This document shows positions 7,083-15,084 of a stretch of 59,342 nucleotides of DNA, in pieces. The DNA lies in contig NZ_LMSJ01000033.1 in NCBI RefSeq assembly GCF_001428105.1, forward strand, positions 1-59,342, in the 5' to 3' direction. Made by a program: the position numbers and the translations under genes. The stretch's first letter is position 1, and the number at the start of each line of letters is the position of its first letter. The DNA comes from Paenibacillus sp. Soil766. Lineage in GTDB: Bacteria > Bacillota > Bacilli > Paenibacillales > NBRC-103111. The notes beneath the pieces were generated by a model, which saw nothing but the letters and a program-made list of their open reading frames with translations, searched no databases and was not told the origin of the DNA.

Positions 7083-7520
7083 TTAACCGCGAAGATTCCA
7101 AACTTCTGGTTGTTGTGCTGTGTGCGGGTGCTCTGCTCCACCGTAGACTTTAAGCTTAGTTTTCAAGCTATCGCCAAGACGGTTCTTAGGAAGCATACCA
7201 TGAACTGCGAACTCGATCATACGATCAGGCTTGCTGTTAAGCAAGTCTTGAGCGGAAGTCACTTTCAAACCACCTTGGTACAAAGAGTGACGATAGTACA
7301 TTTTGTTTTGCATTTTCTTACCAGTAAGCTTAATTTGGGAAGCATTGATAACAACAACGAAATCACCAGTATCTACGTGTGGAGTGAACTCCGGTTTGTG
7401 CTTACCGCGGATAATGCTAGCAACTTCACTTGCAAGACGGCCAAGTGTTTGGCCTGCAGCGTCAACAATGTACCATTTACGCTCTACTTCATTTGGCTTA
7501 GCCATATATGTGGTGCGCAT
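7083..7520 (-). CDS. rplM: 50S ribosomal protein L13
   Basis: This 145 aa protein contains the L13 core with WYIVDAAGQTLGRLAS, TGDFVVVINA and the KMYYRHSLYQGGLK segment, ending in HTAQQPEVWNLRG. L13 is an early assembly protein of the large subunit. ATG at 7520 is preceded by AGGAGG with 7-nt spacing. It is the first gene of the rplM-rpsI unit. The upstream 170 bp contain a promoter and a leader RNA that may be the known L13 autoregulatory leader of Firmicutes. Confidence 0.98.
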   Translation of the reverse strand: MRTTYMAKPNEVERKWYIVDAAGQTLGRLASEVASIIRGKHKPEFTPHVDTGDFVVVINASQIKLTGKKMQNKMYYRHSLYQGGLKVTSAQDLLNSKPDRMIEFAVHGMLPKNRLGDSLKTKLKVYGGAEHPHTAQQPEVWNLRG

Positions 7521-7677
7521 GCTTAATCCTCCTAAAAATATATCTGAAATACATAAGTTATAGTTGTCATTTATTCATAAGCGATGGATAGTTATGGTCA
7601 TTTGTGATCAGGGGCTGTGGGGTAGCCGATCGCCAAACGCCAAGTTTTATTTTACACGATAACTTCTTAATAATCAA
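7521..7677 (-). promoter_or_regulatory. rplM promoter and candidate L13 leader
   Basis: TTGATT (7672-7677) and TAAAAT (7649-7654) have a 17-bp spacer. The transcript would carry about 120 nt before the rplM start, including a GGCGTTTGGCGATCGGCTA segment that can pair locally. Firmicutes commonly carry an L13 leader motif here (established for the family). I did not verify the consensus structure in this case. Confidence 0.6.
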
Positions 7678-7694
7678 GTAGTGATGATAACTTT

Positions 7695-8471
7695 TTAATA
7701 GTCGACTTTCCACAAGGTTAATCCCATGGCTTCAGCTGTAGGACCCGCTTGAGAGCGATCTCTGGCCTCAAGAACACGTTGCATATCGCTAGGTGGTCTC
7801 TTACCCTCACCGATCTGTATTAACGTCCCTACGATGATCCTCACCATGTTATAAAGAAAACCATTCCCAGTTATGATTAACCGGATTCGTTCTACTTTAC
7901 CTGTCGCCAACAATACATCCGATTCAGTCTCCATACGAACCTCATATAAGGTTCTCACTTTGATTTCCTTATCCGTTCTCACTGTGCAAAACGAAGTAAA
8001 ATCATGCTCACCTAGCAAACAAGGGAGCGCCTCTCTCATGGCTTCCACATTTAGATGTGTGGGGTGATGATACTCGAAGTTGCGGTGAAAGACATCAGGG
8101 AAGCGCGCCGAACGAATCGTATAACAATAGGTTTTACGTTTCGCGGCTTTGCGAGAGTGAAAAGTAGGGAGAACTTCTTCTGCAGTATGTGCGACAATGT
8201 CCCTGGGTAATCTAGCATTTAGAGCTAAACACCAACGTTCTACAGGAATCTTCGAACTCGTTATAAAATTAATAACCTGCGCTTTCGCATGAACACCGGC
8301 ATCTGTACGCCCTGACGATATGACTTTCACTGTCTCACCGGTCAACAAGAACACTGCCTGCTCTAAACGATATTGTACCGTATCGGATTTAGGCTGGATC
8401 TGAAAACCAGAATAAGATGAACCATCATAGCTTATGGTAAAACGTAGATTTCTCAAGGCTTGTTCCTCCAT
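7695..8471 (-). CDS. truA: tRNA pseudouridine(38-40) synthase TruA
   Basis: This 258 aa TruA isomerises U38-U40 in the anticodon stem of many tRNAs. The catalytic aspartate is in SSGRTDAGVHA near residue 57. Other hallmarks are ISYDGSSYSGFQ at the N-terminus and FLYNMVRIIVGTLI near residue 208. ATG at 8471 has an AGAGAGG site 7 nt upstream. In B. subtilis, three ECF transporter genes separate rplQ from truA. Here rplQ is followed directly by a terminator and a separate truA promoter. Confidence 0.96.
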   Translation of the reverse strand: MEEQALRNLRFTISYDGSSYSGFQIQPKSDTVQYRLEQAVFLLTGETVKVISSGRTDAGVHAKAQVINFITSSKIPVERWCLALNARLPRDIVAHTAEEVLPTFHSRKAAKRKTYCYTIRSARFPDVFHRNFEYHHPTHLNVEAMREALPCLLGEHDFTSFCTVRTDKEIKVRTLYEVRMETESDVLLATGKVERIRLIITGNGFLYNMVRIIVGTLIQIGEGKRPPSDMQRVLEARDRSQAGPTAEAMGLTLWKVDY

Positions 8472-8512
8472 GAGTCATCCTCTCTACCTAGCCTGAGCTG
8501 CTTCAACAGCTC

Positions 8513-8542
8513 ATTGTACTAGAATGCGAGCCAAGACTGCAA
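8513..8542 (-). promoter_or_regulatory. candidate truA promoter
   Basis: TTGCAG (8537-8542) and TACAAT (8513-8518) are spaced 18 bp. The site lies directly downstream of the rplQ terminator. A small GAGCTG/CAGCTC hairpin follows before the truA ribosome site. Confidence 0.5.
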
Positions 8543-8584
8543 AAAAAGGGCTTCACCAGAATCTAAGTAGATTCCGTCCACCCT
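8541..8584 (-). terminator. terminator of the S10-spc-alpha operon (after rplQ)
   Basis: A stem GGGT..GAATCT pairs with AGATTC..GCCC around a short ACTT loop, followed by seven T on the minus strand. Confidence 0.8.
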
Positions 8585-8598
8585 TTCCCATCCGTCTT

Positions 8599-8964
8599 CT
8601 ATGCGCGATCTACTAGCTCTAGGTAAACCATTGGTGCTGCGTCGCCGCGGCGTGGTCCCAGTTTAAGGATACGTGTGTATCCACCTGGACGCTCGGAGTA
8701 ACGAGTAGCCAAATCAGAGAATAGTTTTTGAATCGCATCTTGATTTTCGTTAGCAGCTTCTCTACGAACAAAAGCAGCAACCTGACGGCGTGCGTGAAGA
8801 TCTCCGCGTTTCGCAAGAGTAATTAACTTCTCAGCGATTGAACGAATTTCTTTTGCTTTTGCTTCTGTTGTTTGAATGCGCTCATGTATGAACAGATCCG
8901 TTACCAGATCACGAAATAATGCTTTACGATTACTGGAATCGCGGTTCAATTTTCTGTAGTTCAT
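8599..8964 (-). CDS. rplQ: 50S ribosomal protein L17
   Basis: This 121 aa protein matches L17 throughout: MNYRKLNRDSSNRKALFRDL at the N-terminus, the TTEAKAKEIRSIAEKLITLA helix, and the C-terminal GGYTRILKLGPRRGDAAPM segment. L17 lines the outside of the peptide exit tunnel. It follows rpoA by 24 bp with GGAGG before ATG 8964. It is the last gene of the long ribosomal operon. Confidence 0.98.
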   Translation of the reverse strand: MNYRKLNRDSSNRKALFRDLVTDLFIHERIQTTEAKAKEIRSIAEKLITLAKRGDLHARRQVAAFVRREAANENQDAIQKLFSDLATRYSERPGGYTRILKLGPRRGDAAPMVYLELVDRA

Positions 8965-8988
8965 TGAGTTAACCTCCTTCTGACAAGA

Positions 8989-9933
8989 TTATTCCTCGGT
9001 ACGTAGACCCAGACCCAGCTCTTCGAGCTTCTCTTGAACTTCTTCAAGGGATTTGCGACCTAAGTTCCGAACTTTCATCATGTCTTCTTCTGTTTTGGTA
9101 ATCAGCTCTTGTACGGTATTAATCCCAGCACGTTTGAGACAGTTGTAAGAGCGAACGGAAAGATCTAGTTCTTCGATCGTCATCTCAAGAACTTTTTCTT
9201 TCTTATCTTCTTCTTTTTCAACCATAATCTCAGCATCTTTTGCTTCGTCCGTCAAACCGACGAACAAGAGCAAATGTTCTGTTAAGATTTTAGCGCCCAA
9301 GCTTACTGCTTCTTCTGGACGAATACTTCCATCGGTCCACACTTCGAGGGTCAACTTATCATAGTTAGTCACTTGGCCGACGCGAGTATTCTCAATAGCA
9401 TAGTTTACCCGAGTAATAGGCGTGTAGATCGAATCAATTGGAATTACACCAATTGGTTGCTCTTCATGCTTATTTTTGTCTGATTGGACGTAACCGCGCC
9501 CTCTGCCCGCATGAATCCTCATGTGAAGACGTGCATCTGGAGACAAGGTAGCGATGTGTAAATCCGGGTTAAGGATTTCAACATCACTATCACCGCGGAT
9601 ATCAGCCGCTGTAATATTACCTTCTCCTTCTGCATCAATTTCTAGCACTTTCTCCTCATCGGAGTGAATCTTCAACGATAAACCTTTGAGATTAAGGATA
9701 ATTTCCGTAACATCCTCAAGCACACCTGGAATCGTTGAAAATTCGTGCAAAACGCCATCGATTTGGACAGAGGTTACTGCTGCCCCCGGTAAAGAGGACA
9801 GTAAGATACGACGTAGTGAGTTTCCTAAGGTTGTACCGTAGCCACGCTCCAACGGTTCAATGATAAATCTACCATAAGCGCCATCTTCACTTAAAGCTAC
9901 AGTTTCTATTTTTGGCTTTTCAATTTCGATCAT
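8989..9933 (-). CDS. rpoA: DNA-directed RNA polymerase subunit alpha
   Basis: This 314 aa alpha subunit has an N-terminal assembly domain with FIIEPLERGYGTTLGNSLRRILLSSLPG, where alpha dimerises and binds beta and beta'. An acidic linker (about residues 230-245) leads to a C-terminal domain with LKRAGINTVQELITKTEEDMM and RNLGRKSLEEV, which binds UP elements and activators. Length matches B. subtilis RpoA (314). GGAGGG precedes ATG 9933. Gene order rpsM-rpsK-rpoA-rplQ is the canonical alpha operon. Confidence 0.99.
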   Translation of the reverse strand: MIEIEKPKIETVALSEDGAYGRFIIEPLERGYGTTLGNSLRRILLSSLPGAAVTSVQIDGVLHEFSTIPGVLEDVTEIILNLKGLSLKIHSDEEKVLEIDAEGEGNITAADIRGDSDVEILNPDLHIATLSPDARLHMRIHAGRGRGYVQSDKNKHEEQPIGVIPIDSIYTPITRVNYAIENTRVGQVTNYDKLTLEVWTDGSIRPEEAVSLGAKILTEHLLLFVGLTDEAKDAEIMVEKEEDKKEKVLEMTIEELDLSVRSYNCLKRAGINTVQELITKTEEDMMKVRNLGRKSLEEVQEKLEELGLGLRTEE

Positions 9934-10058
9934 GAAATGTACCCTCCATTCAATACGTCGGTTCCCTCTGGATACTTCGTTGAAAATTTCATAGTATACC
10001 TATCCTTCAATCCATTATTCACGGATTTGGAATAATTATACTACAAAGTGATCCTGAA

Positions 10059-10454
10059 TTATACGCGACGACGTTTTGGAGGACGGCAGCCATTATGAGG
10101 AACCGGCGTCACGTCTTTAATCAGGTTTACTTCAAGACCTGCTGCTTGCAAAGAGCGGATTGCTGCTTCGCGGCCAGCGCCTGGACCTTTAACCATAACT
10201 TCAACAGTTTTCAAGCCGTGCTCCATTGCTGCTTTAGCTGCTTTCTCAGCTGCCATTTGTGCTGCGAAAGGAGTGCTTTTACGGGAACCTTTGAATCCAA
10301 GGTTTCCTGAACTTGCCCAAGAAATTGCGTTACCATGCGGATCCGTGATCGTTACGATCGTGTTGTTAAATGTTGAACGGATGTGTGCTACACCGCTCTC
10401 AATATTTTTCCGGTCACGACGTTTCGTACGGACGACTTTTTTAGGTTTTGCCAT
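10059..10454 (-). CDS. rpsK: 30S ribosomal protein S11
   Basis: This 131 aa protein contains the S11 signature GVAHIRSTFNNTIVTITD and the C-terminal GLEVNLIKDVTPVPHNGCRPPKRRRV. S11 sits on the platform of the 30S subunit near the mRNA exit. It starts at ATG 10454, 18 bp after rpsM, and is followed by a 125-bp gap before rpoA. Confidence 0.98.
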   Translation of the reverse strand: MAKPKKVVRTKRRDRKNIESGVAHIRSTFNNTIVTITDPHGNAISWASSGNLGFKGSRKSTPFAAQMAAEKAAKAAMEHGLKTVEVMVKGPGAGREAAIRSLQAAGLEVNLIKDVTPVPHNGCRPPKRRRV

Positions 10455-10472
10455 TAGCTCTAACCCCCTTTA

Positions 10473-10841
10473 TTATTTCTTCTTATTAGCTACTGTACGA
10501 CGAGGACCTTTACGTGTACGAGCATTAGTTTTAGTACGTTGACCACGAACAGGAAGACCACGGCGGTGACGAAGACCACGGTAGGATCCGATTTCGATTA
10601 GACGTTTGATGTTAAGGGAAATTTCACGGCGAAGATCGCCTTCTACTTTAAGGGTTTTGTCAATTACATCACGGATTTTGCTCACTTCATCTTCAGTCAA
10701 GTCACGAACGCGAGTACTCGCATCGATACCTGTGGAAGCAATGATTTTCTGAGCAGTTGTAGTGCCGATACCGAAAATGTAAGTCAACGCGATTACAACT
10801 CGTTTGTCACGAGGTAAGTCAACTCCAGCTAAACGTGCCAT
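10473..10841 (-). CDS. rpsM: 30S ribosomal protein S13
   Basis: This 122 aa protein has the S13 helix-two-turn-helix (YIFGIGTTTAQKI) and the RGLRHRRGLPVRGQRTKTNARTRKG tail, which touches tRNA and the intersubunit bridge. ATG 10841 follows AAGGAGG. It is preceded by rpmJ. Confidence 0.98.
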   Translation of the reverse strand: MARLAGVDLPRDKRVVIALTYIFGIGTTTAQKIIASTGIDASTRVRDLTEDEVSKIRDVIDKTLKVEGDLRREISLNIKRLIEIGSYRGLRHRRGLPVRGQRTKTNARTRKGPRRTVANKKK

Positions 10842-10860
10842 CTACAGAATGCACCTCCTT

Positions 10861-10974
10861 TTAACCTTGTTTTTGTTTGTGCTTAGGATTTTCGCAAATT
10901 ACCATTACATTGCCTTTACGGCGAATAACTTTACATTTCTCACAAATCGGTTTTACTGACGGTCTTACTTTCAT
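10861..10974 (-). CDS. rpmJ: 50S ribosomal protein L36 (zinc-ribbon type)
   Basis: This very small gene encodes 37 aa beginning MKVRPSVKPICEKCKVI and ending NPKHKQKQG. Cysteines in CEKC, a third cysteine in VICENP and a histidine form the Zn ribbon of the C+ form of L36. AAGGAGGG lies about 8 nt before the ATG at 10974. It sits between infA and rpsM, as in Bacillus. No zinc-free paralog is visible in the window. Confidence 0.97.
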   Translation of the reverse strand: MKVRPSVKPICEKCKVIRRKGNVMVICENPKHKQKQG

Positions 10975-11011
10975 TTTAAGCCCTCCTTTTTATCGTAAGC
11001 AACCATGTTGC

Positions 11012-11047
11012 GTTTTCGTTAGAAAACTTGCTTCGTAAGCATACGCC
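11012..11047 (+). repeat. hairpin-plus-tail repeat, copy A
   Basis: GTTTTCGTTAGAAAAC is followed by TTGCTTCGTAAGCATACGCC. It matches copy B (15015 bp region at 16015-16050, opposite orientation) at 31 of 36 positions. It lies in the infA-rpmJ gap. Confidence 0.65.
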
Positions 11048-11078
11048 TTGAGAGAGTATTACTTTCTAAGCCGAACAT

Positions 11079-11297
11079 TTATTTGAAACGGTAGGTTATA
11101 CGGCCTCTCGTCAAATCATAAGGCGATAATTCTACGGTAACCTTATCTCCAGGCAAAATGCGAATAAAATGCATTCTGATCTTTCCTGAAACATGGGCTA
11201 GGATTTTATGACCATTTTCCAATTCAACTTTAAACATTGCATTCGGAAGAGGTTCAATCACTGTACCTTCTACTTCAATTACATCTTCTTTGGCCAC
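11079..11297 (-). CDS. infA: translation initiation factor IF-1
   Basis: This 72 aa single OB-fold protein (MAKEDVIEVEGTVIEPLPNA ... RGRITYRFK) is nearly identical to Bacillus IF-1. IF-1 occupies the 30S A site during initiation. I chose GTG at 11297, which gives the conserved MAKED start and 6-7 nt spacing from AAAGGAGA. An ATG at 11303 (adding MT) lies too close to the Shine-Dalgarno. It overlaps or abuts the upstream KOW gene, indicating translational coupling. Confidence 0.96.
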   Translation of the reverse strand: MAKEDVIEVEGTVIEPLPNAMFKVELENGHKILAHVSGKIRMHFIRILPGDKVTVELSPYDLTRGRITYRFK

Positions 11298-11299
11298 AG

Positions 11300-11605
11300 T
11301 CATTCTCCTTTCTCTTGTGCTTCAACTTGCATAAGTTCAACGAATTTGGCGACTGCAAAGCGCAATTTCCCATTAGTCACACGACCTGTCTCCCTAATGC
11401 TTGACGCTACTTCACTGCTAATCGTTTCTTGTAAATGAAGATGATTCAGGTTCTTCTTCTTCGGTTGATCGAATTTACGATGATCGCCGTCGGCAAGCCA
11501 GACAAAACGATGATCTTCAATACGAATCACGACCGCATATTCTCCGGGATCTCTACCGCGAAGCACCTTTACGATTTGACCCACTTGCGGAATCTTACTA
11601 TCCAC
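11300..11605 (-). CDS. KOW-domain RNA-binding protein (L14e-like)
   Basis: This 101 aa protein has an N-terminal KOW motif (PQVGQIVKVLRGRDPGEYAVVIRI) resembling eukaryotic/archaeal L14e, and a basic middle stretch (QPKKKNLNHLHLQ). The family sits between map and infA in many Firmicutes and is presumed to bind RNA or the ribosome, but the exact role is unknown. The stop overlaps the infA initiation region. The gene starts at ATG 11605. Confidence 0.9.
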   Translation of the reverse strand: MDSKIPQVGQIVKVLRGRDPGEYAVVIRIEDHRFVWLADGDHRKFDQPKKKNLNHLHLQETISSEVASSIRETGRVTNGKLRFAVAKFVELMQVEAQEKGE

Positions 11606-11614
11606 TCAGTTCAC

Positions 11615-12367
11615 CTACGATCTAGGCAAAGTTAGTATTTCATAACCAGCTGCCGTTATGGCAACCGTATGTTCGAAATGAGCACATAGGGTACGATCTG
11701 AAGTGACTACGGTCCAATCGTCTTCGAGTGTTTGGACGAATCTTTCGCCAACAACCACCATGGGTTCAATGGCTAAGACCATGCCTGGTTTGAGTCGGGG
11801 ACCTTTGTCAGGTATACCATAGTTCGGAATTTGTGGTTCTTCGTGAAGATCCGTTCCAATACCATGACCGACATACTCTATAACCACGGAGAAGCCTGCG
11901 TCTTCAATACAAGTTTGGATTGCATGCGACAACGTGTAGAGTCTAGCATCCGGTTTAGCTTGTGCAATGCCTCGGTATAGTGACTCTTCTGTTACAGTCA
12001 ACAAACGCTGAGCTGTTTCAGAAATTTCACCGACAGGATATGTCCAAGCAGAATCTCCATGATAACCTTTATATTGAGCCCCAATATCAATAGAGATAAT
12101 GTCGCCCTCAACTAGCTTTCTTGGACCAGGAATACCATGAACTAATTCTTCGTTGACTGAAGCACAAATGCTCCCAGGAAAACCATTGTAACCTTTGAAA
12201 GATGGAATTGCTCCCTGACTGCGAATGAATCCCTCTGCGATCTGATCAAGTTCTTTCGTTGTAATGTTCGGACGAATCGCCCTTGCCAATAAGCGGTGCG
12301 TTTCGGCTACGATACGACCAGCTTCTCGCATTAGGTCTAGTTCAACCTCGGACTTACAAATGATCAT
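11615..12367 (-). CDS. map: type I methionine aminopeptidase
   Basis: This 250 aa metalloprotease removes the N-terminal methionine from nascent proteins. It shows the five metal ligands: two aspartates in SIDIGAQYKGYHGDSAW, histidine in GHGIGTDLHEEP, and glutamates in LAIEPMV and the C-terminal HFEHTVAI. The start codon overlaps the adk stop (TAATG), so the two are translationally coupled. The order adk-map-KOW-infA is standard in Bacillales. Confidence 0.97.
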   Translation of the reverse strand: MIICKSEVELDLMREAGRIVAETHRLLARAIRPNITTKELDQIAEGFIRSQGAIPSFKGYNGFPGSICASVNEELVHGIPGPRKLVEGDIISIDIGAQYKGYHGDSAWTYPVGEISETAQRLLTVTEESLYRGIAQAKPDARLYTLSHAIQTCIEDAGFSVVIEYVGHGIGTDLHEEPQIPNYGIPDKGPRLKPGMVLAIEPMVVVGERFVQTLEDDWTVVTSDRTLCAHFEHTVAITAAGYEILTLPRS

Positions 12368-13017
12368 TACGCTAGACCTCGTAGCAGTGAGCTAATTTGT
12401 TCGGTTACCGCATGAATGTCTTGTTCCCCGTTAACCTCACGCAATAATTCCCTCTTTTGGTAGTAATCCAGTAGCGGAGCCGTTTTGTTGATGTATTCAT
12501 CCAAACGTGTTCCGACTTTCTCTTCCGTATCATCAGATCGTTGGTACAACTCACCGGAACATTTATCGCATACGCCTTCTTGCTGAGGTGGGTTGAAGAT
12601 GACATGATACGTAGAACCACAGGATTTACAAATTCTTCGGCCAGTTAGTCGTGCTAACAGATAACTGCGATCAACAGCTAGATTGATTACGACCTCAATC
12701 TTCTTGCCAAGTGAATCAACGATTTCAGACAATGCATCAGCTTGAGCTACCGTTCTAGGAAACCCATCTAGCAAAAATCCTTTATCGCAATCCGGTTGAG
12801 CAAGACGCTCTCTCACAATACCGTTCGTAATTTCATCGGGAACAAGAAGCCCCTTATCTACATATCCTTTAGCTTCGATTCCCATAGGAGTACCTTGGCT
12901 CATGGCTGCGCGAAATGCATCGCCAGTTGAAATATGAGGAATTTGAAACTCAGAAACGATTTTCTCTGCTTGCGTACCTTTGCCTGCACCAGGAGGCCCC
13001 ATAAATATTACGTTCAC
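12367..13017 (-). CDS. adk: adenylate kinase
   Basis: This 216 aa enzyme interconverts ATP + AMP and 2 ADP. The P-loop GPPGAGKGTQ is at residues 7-16, followed by the AMP-binding HISTGDAFR and LLDGFPRT motifs. The LID domain carries a CKSC...CDKC four-cysteine zinc site, typical of Gram-positive Adk. ATG 13017 follows GGAGG. The 86-bp spacer to secY contains a CGGCA/TGCCG hairpin. Confidence 0.98.
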   Translation of the reverse strand: MNVIFMGPPGAGKGTQAEKIVSEFQIPHISTGDAFRAAMSQGTPMGIEAKGYVDKGLLVPDEITNGIVRERLAQPDCDKGFLLDGFPRTVAQADALSEIVDSLGKKIEVVINLAVDRSYLLARLTGRRICKSCGSTYHVIFNPPQQEGVCDKCSGELYQRSDDTEEKVGTRLDEYINKTAPLLDYYQKRELLREVNGEQDIHAVTEQISSLLRGLA

Positions 13018-13103
13018 AATTAAAACCTCCCCATCGCACTCGGCATTACGAACAGCACAATAGGTGCCGATGTCGCAGAACTTGCCCCATCAGTACCTAT
13101 TAG

Positions 13104-14408
13104 CTATTTATTGATGAACCCTTTGTAATGACGCTTAATCAATTGGCTCTCGATTTGCTTCATTGTCTCAAGACCAACGCCTACTACGATAAGCAAAGAT
13201 GTACCACCTATTTGAACCGAACTAGGCAATCCAGCAAGTCCCCCAAATAACATTGGAAGAATAGAAATTGCTGAGAGGAACAAAGCTCCAGAAAGAGTAA
13301 TTCTAGTCATTACGCGTGTCAGATAAGTCGACGTGGTTTTACCTGGTCTGATACCTGGTATGTATCCGCCGTTTTTCTTCATCTGATCAGCCATTTGAAC
13401 TGGATTAATTTGTACGAAGGTGTAGAAGTAGGTGAAACCGATAATCAGCAGTACATACAGTACAATCGCTAATGGTGCAGTTTGGTTAATACTCAAGTTG
13501 TTGATAATCCATTCTGCGACTACATTCCCTCTCCAATAACTTGCAATGGTTGGAGGAAACATCAAAAGTGATAATGCGAAGATTACAGGGATAACGCCAG
13601 CAGCATTCACTTTAAGTGGAATGTGTGTTGTTTGCCCACCATACATTTTACGACCAACTACTCGCTTAGCATACTGTACAGGTATCTTACGAACACCTTG
13701 TTGTACGAATATAACGCCAGCGATAATCAGGATAACAACCAGAGCAATAATGATCAGTTTCACAATGTTCAGGAACAGGGCTCCATCGGTTGCAAAGAGT
13801 GTTTTGTAGATTTGTTGAATGCTTGTTGGAATCGCAGAAACGATACCAGCAAAGATGATAATGGAAATACCGTTACCAATCCCGTATTCCGTGATTTGCT
13901 CACCTAGCCACATCAAGAAAGCTGTACCAGCTGTCAACACGATAGCGATTAGTGCGAAAGTTGTAAACCCAGCATCAATGACCAAACCACTGTATAGGCG
14001 GTTGAAGCCAATTGATAGACCGAAAGCTTGAATCAACCCTAGAACAATCGTACCGTAACGAGTCACCTGCGTCATTTTCTTTCTTCCGACATCTCCTTCT
14101 TTTGCCCACTGCGCAAAGCGCGGGATAACATCCATGGACAAAAGCTGAACAATGATCGAAGCCGTGATATAAGGCATAATTCCCATCGCGAAGATGGAGA
14201 ATTGGAAGAGCGCACCGCCGGAGAACGTGTTAAGCAAACCAAAGACATCGCTCTGATTCGCTTGATCTTGAAGTTTCAGAACATCTGTATTAATGTTTGG
14301 GACCGGAATAAAGGCACCCAAACGGTAGACGATTAGCAAGATAAGCGTGAAGAGAATCCTTCTGCGTAAATCTTCTACTTTGAAGATGTTGGCTATGGTA
14401 TTGAACAT
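13104..14408 (-). CDS. secY: preprotein translocase subunit SecY
   Basis: This 434 aa membrane protein has ten predicted transmembrane segments and SecY signatures such as GIMPYITASIIVQLL and the cytoplasmic loop QVTRYGTIVLGLIQA. It forms the protein-conducting channel with SecE (also in this window) and SecG, and is driven by SecA or ribosomes. The ATG overlaps the rplO stop by one base (TAATG). The order rplO-secY-adk is the canonical spc layout. Confidence 0.98.
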   Translation of the reverse strand: MFNTIANIFKVEDLRRRILFTLILLIVYRLGAFIPVPNINTDVLKLQDQANQSDVFGLLNTFSGGALFQFSIFAMGIMPYITASIIVQLLSMDVIPRFAQWAKEGDVGRKKMTQVTRYGTIVLGLIQAFGLSIGFNRLYSGLVIDAGFTTFALIAIVLTAGTAFLMWLGEQITEYGIGNGISIIIFAGIVSAIPTSIQQIYKTLFATDGALFLNIVKLIIIALVVILIIAGVIFVQQGVRKIPVQYAKRVVGRKMYGGQTTHIPLKVNAAGVIPVIFALSLLMFPPTIASYWRGNVVAEWIINNLSINQTAPLAIVLYVLLIIGFTYFYTFVQINPVQMADQMKKNGGYIPGIRPGKTTSTYLTRVMTRITLSGALFLSAISILPMLFGGLAGLPSSVQIGGTSLLIVVGVGLETMKQIESQLIKRHYKGFINK

Positions 14409-14848
14409 TAAATCACCTCGGTTTGACCGCCGGCAGCTTGGATTTTCTCAATCGCTGATTGAGAGAACTTATTCGCTTTAACGGTTAATTTTACTGTGAT
14501 TTCACCGTTTCCTAAAATCTTAATACCGTCTTTAGGAGCTTTAACAATACCAGTCTCCATCAATACTTCTGGAGTAACTTCAGTACCAGCTGCGAAATTG
14601 TTCAAATCTTCAAGATTAACGATCGCGTACTCCGTACGGAAACGGTTCGTGAATCCACGTTTAGGTAAACGACGGTACAATGGGTTTTGTCCACCCTCAA
14701 ATCCAGGACGAACGCCTCCACCGGAACGTGCGTTTTGACCTTTATGTCCGCGAGTTGATGTTTTACCCATACCACTACTTGTTCCACGTCCAACACGCTT
14801 AGGTGATTTACGAGCGCCAGTAGCAGAACTTAGCTCATGTAACTTCAT
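14408..14848 (-). CDS. rplO: 50S ribosomal protein L15
   Basis: This 146 aa protein has the glycine-rich N-terminal RVGRGTSSGMGKTSTRGHKG and QNARSGGGVRPGFEGGQNPL region that threads into 23S rRNA. The globular C-terminus ends in AAGGQTEVI. It is a late assembly protein. It is coupled to secY by a one-base overlap. Confidence 0.98.
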   Translation of the reverse strand: MKLHELSSATGARKSPKRVGRGTSSGMGKTSTRGHKGQNARSGGGVRPGFEGGQNPLYRRLPKRGFTNRFRTEYAIVNLEDLNNFAAGTEVTPEVLMETGIVKAPKDGIKILGNGEITVKLTVKANKFSQSAIEKIQAAGGQTEVI

Positions 14849-14884
14849 CGTTGCACACCTCCTCTAGATCTTAAATTCGTGTTT

Positions 14885-15073
14885 CTATGCTTCGATTTCT
14901 TTAACTTCTACCAAATGGCTTACTTGGTTAACCATACCTCTGATTGCAGCATTATCTTGGTGAAGAACAGTTTGGTTAATCTTACGAAGACCAAGTGTTT
15001 TCACAGTAACGCGTTGCGTTTCAGGGCGGCCGATCAAGCTGCGTTTTAGGGTAACTTGTAATTGTTTAGCCAT
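14885..15073 (-). CDS. rpmD: 50S ribosomal protein L30
   Basis: This 62 aa protein (KQLQVTLKRSLIGRPETQR ... VNQVSHLVEVKEIEA) matches the short bacterial L30. ATG 15073 is preceded by AGGAGGG. It lies between rpsE and rplO as in other Firmicutes. Confidence 0.97.
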   Translation of the reverse strand: MAKQLQVTLKRSLIGRPETQRVTVKTLGLRKINQTVLHQDNAAIRGMVNQVSHLVEVKEIEA

Positions 15074-15084
15074 GTATACCCCTC

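Noticed and set aside
7023..7563. Plus-strand frames opposite rpsI and rplM
   Set aside because: Antisense shadows with no ribosome site; the minus-strand genes are certain.
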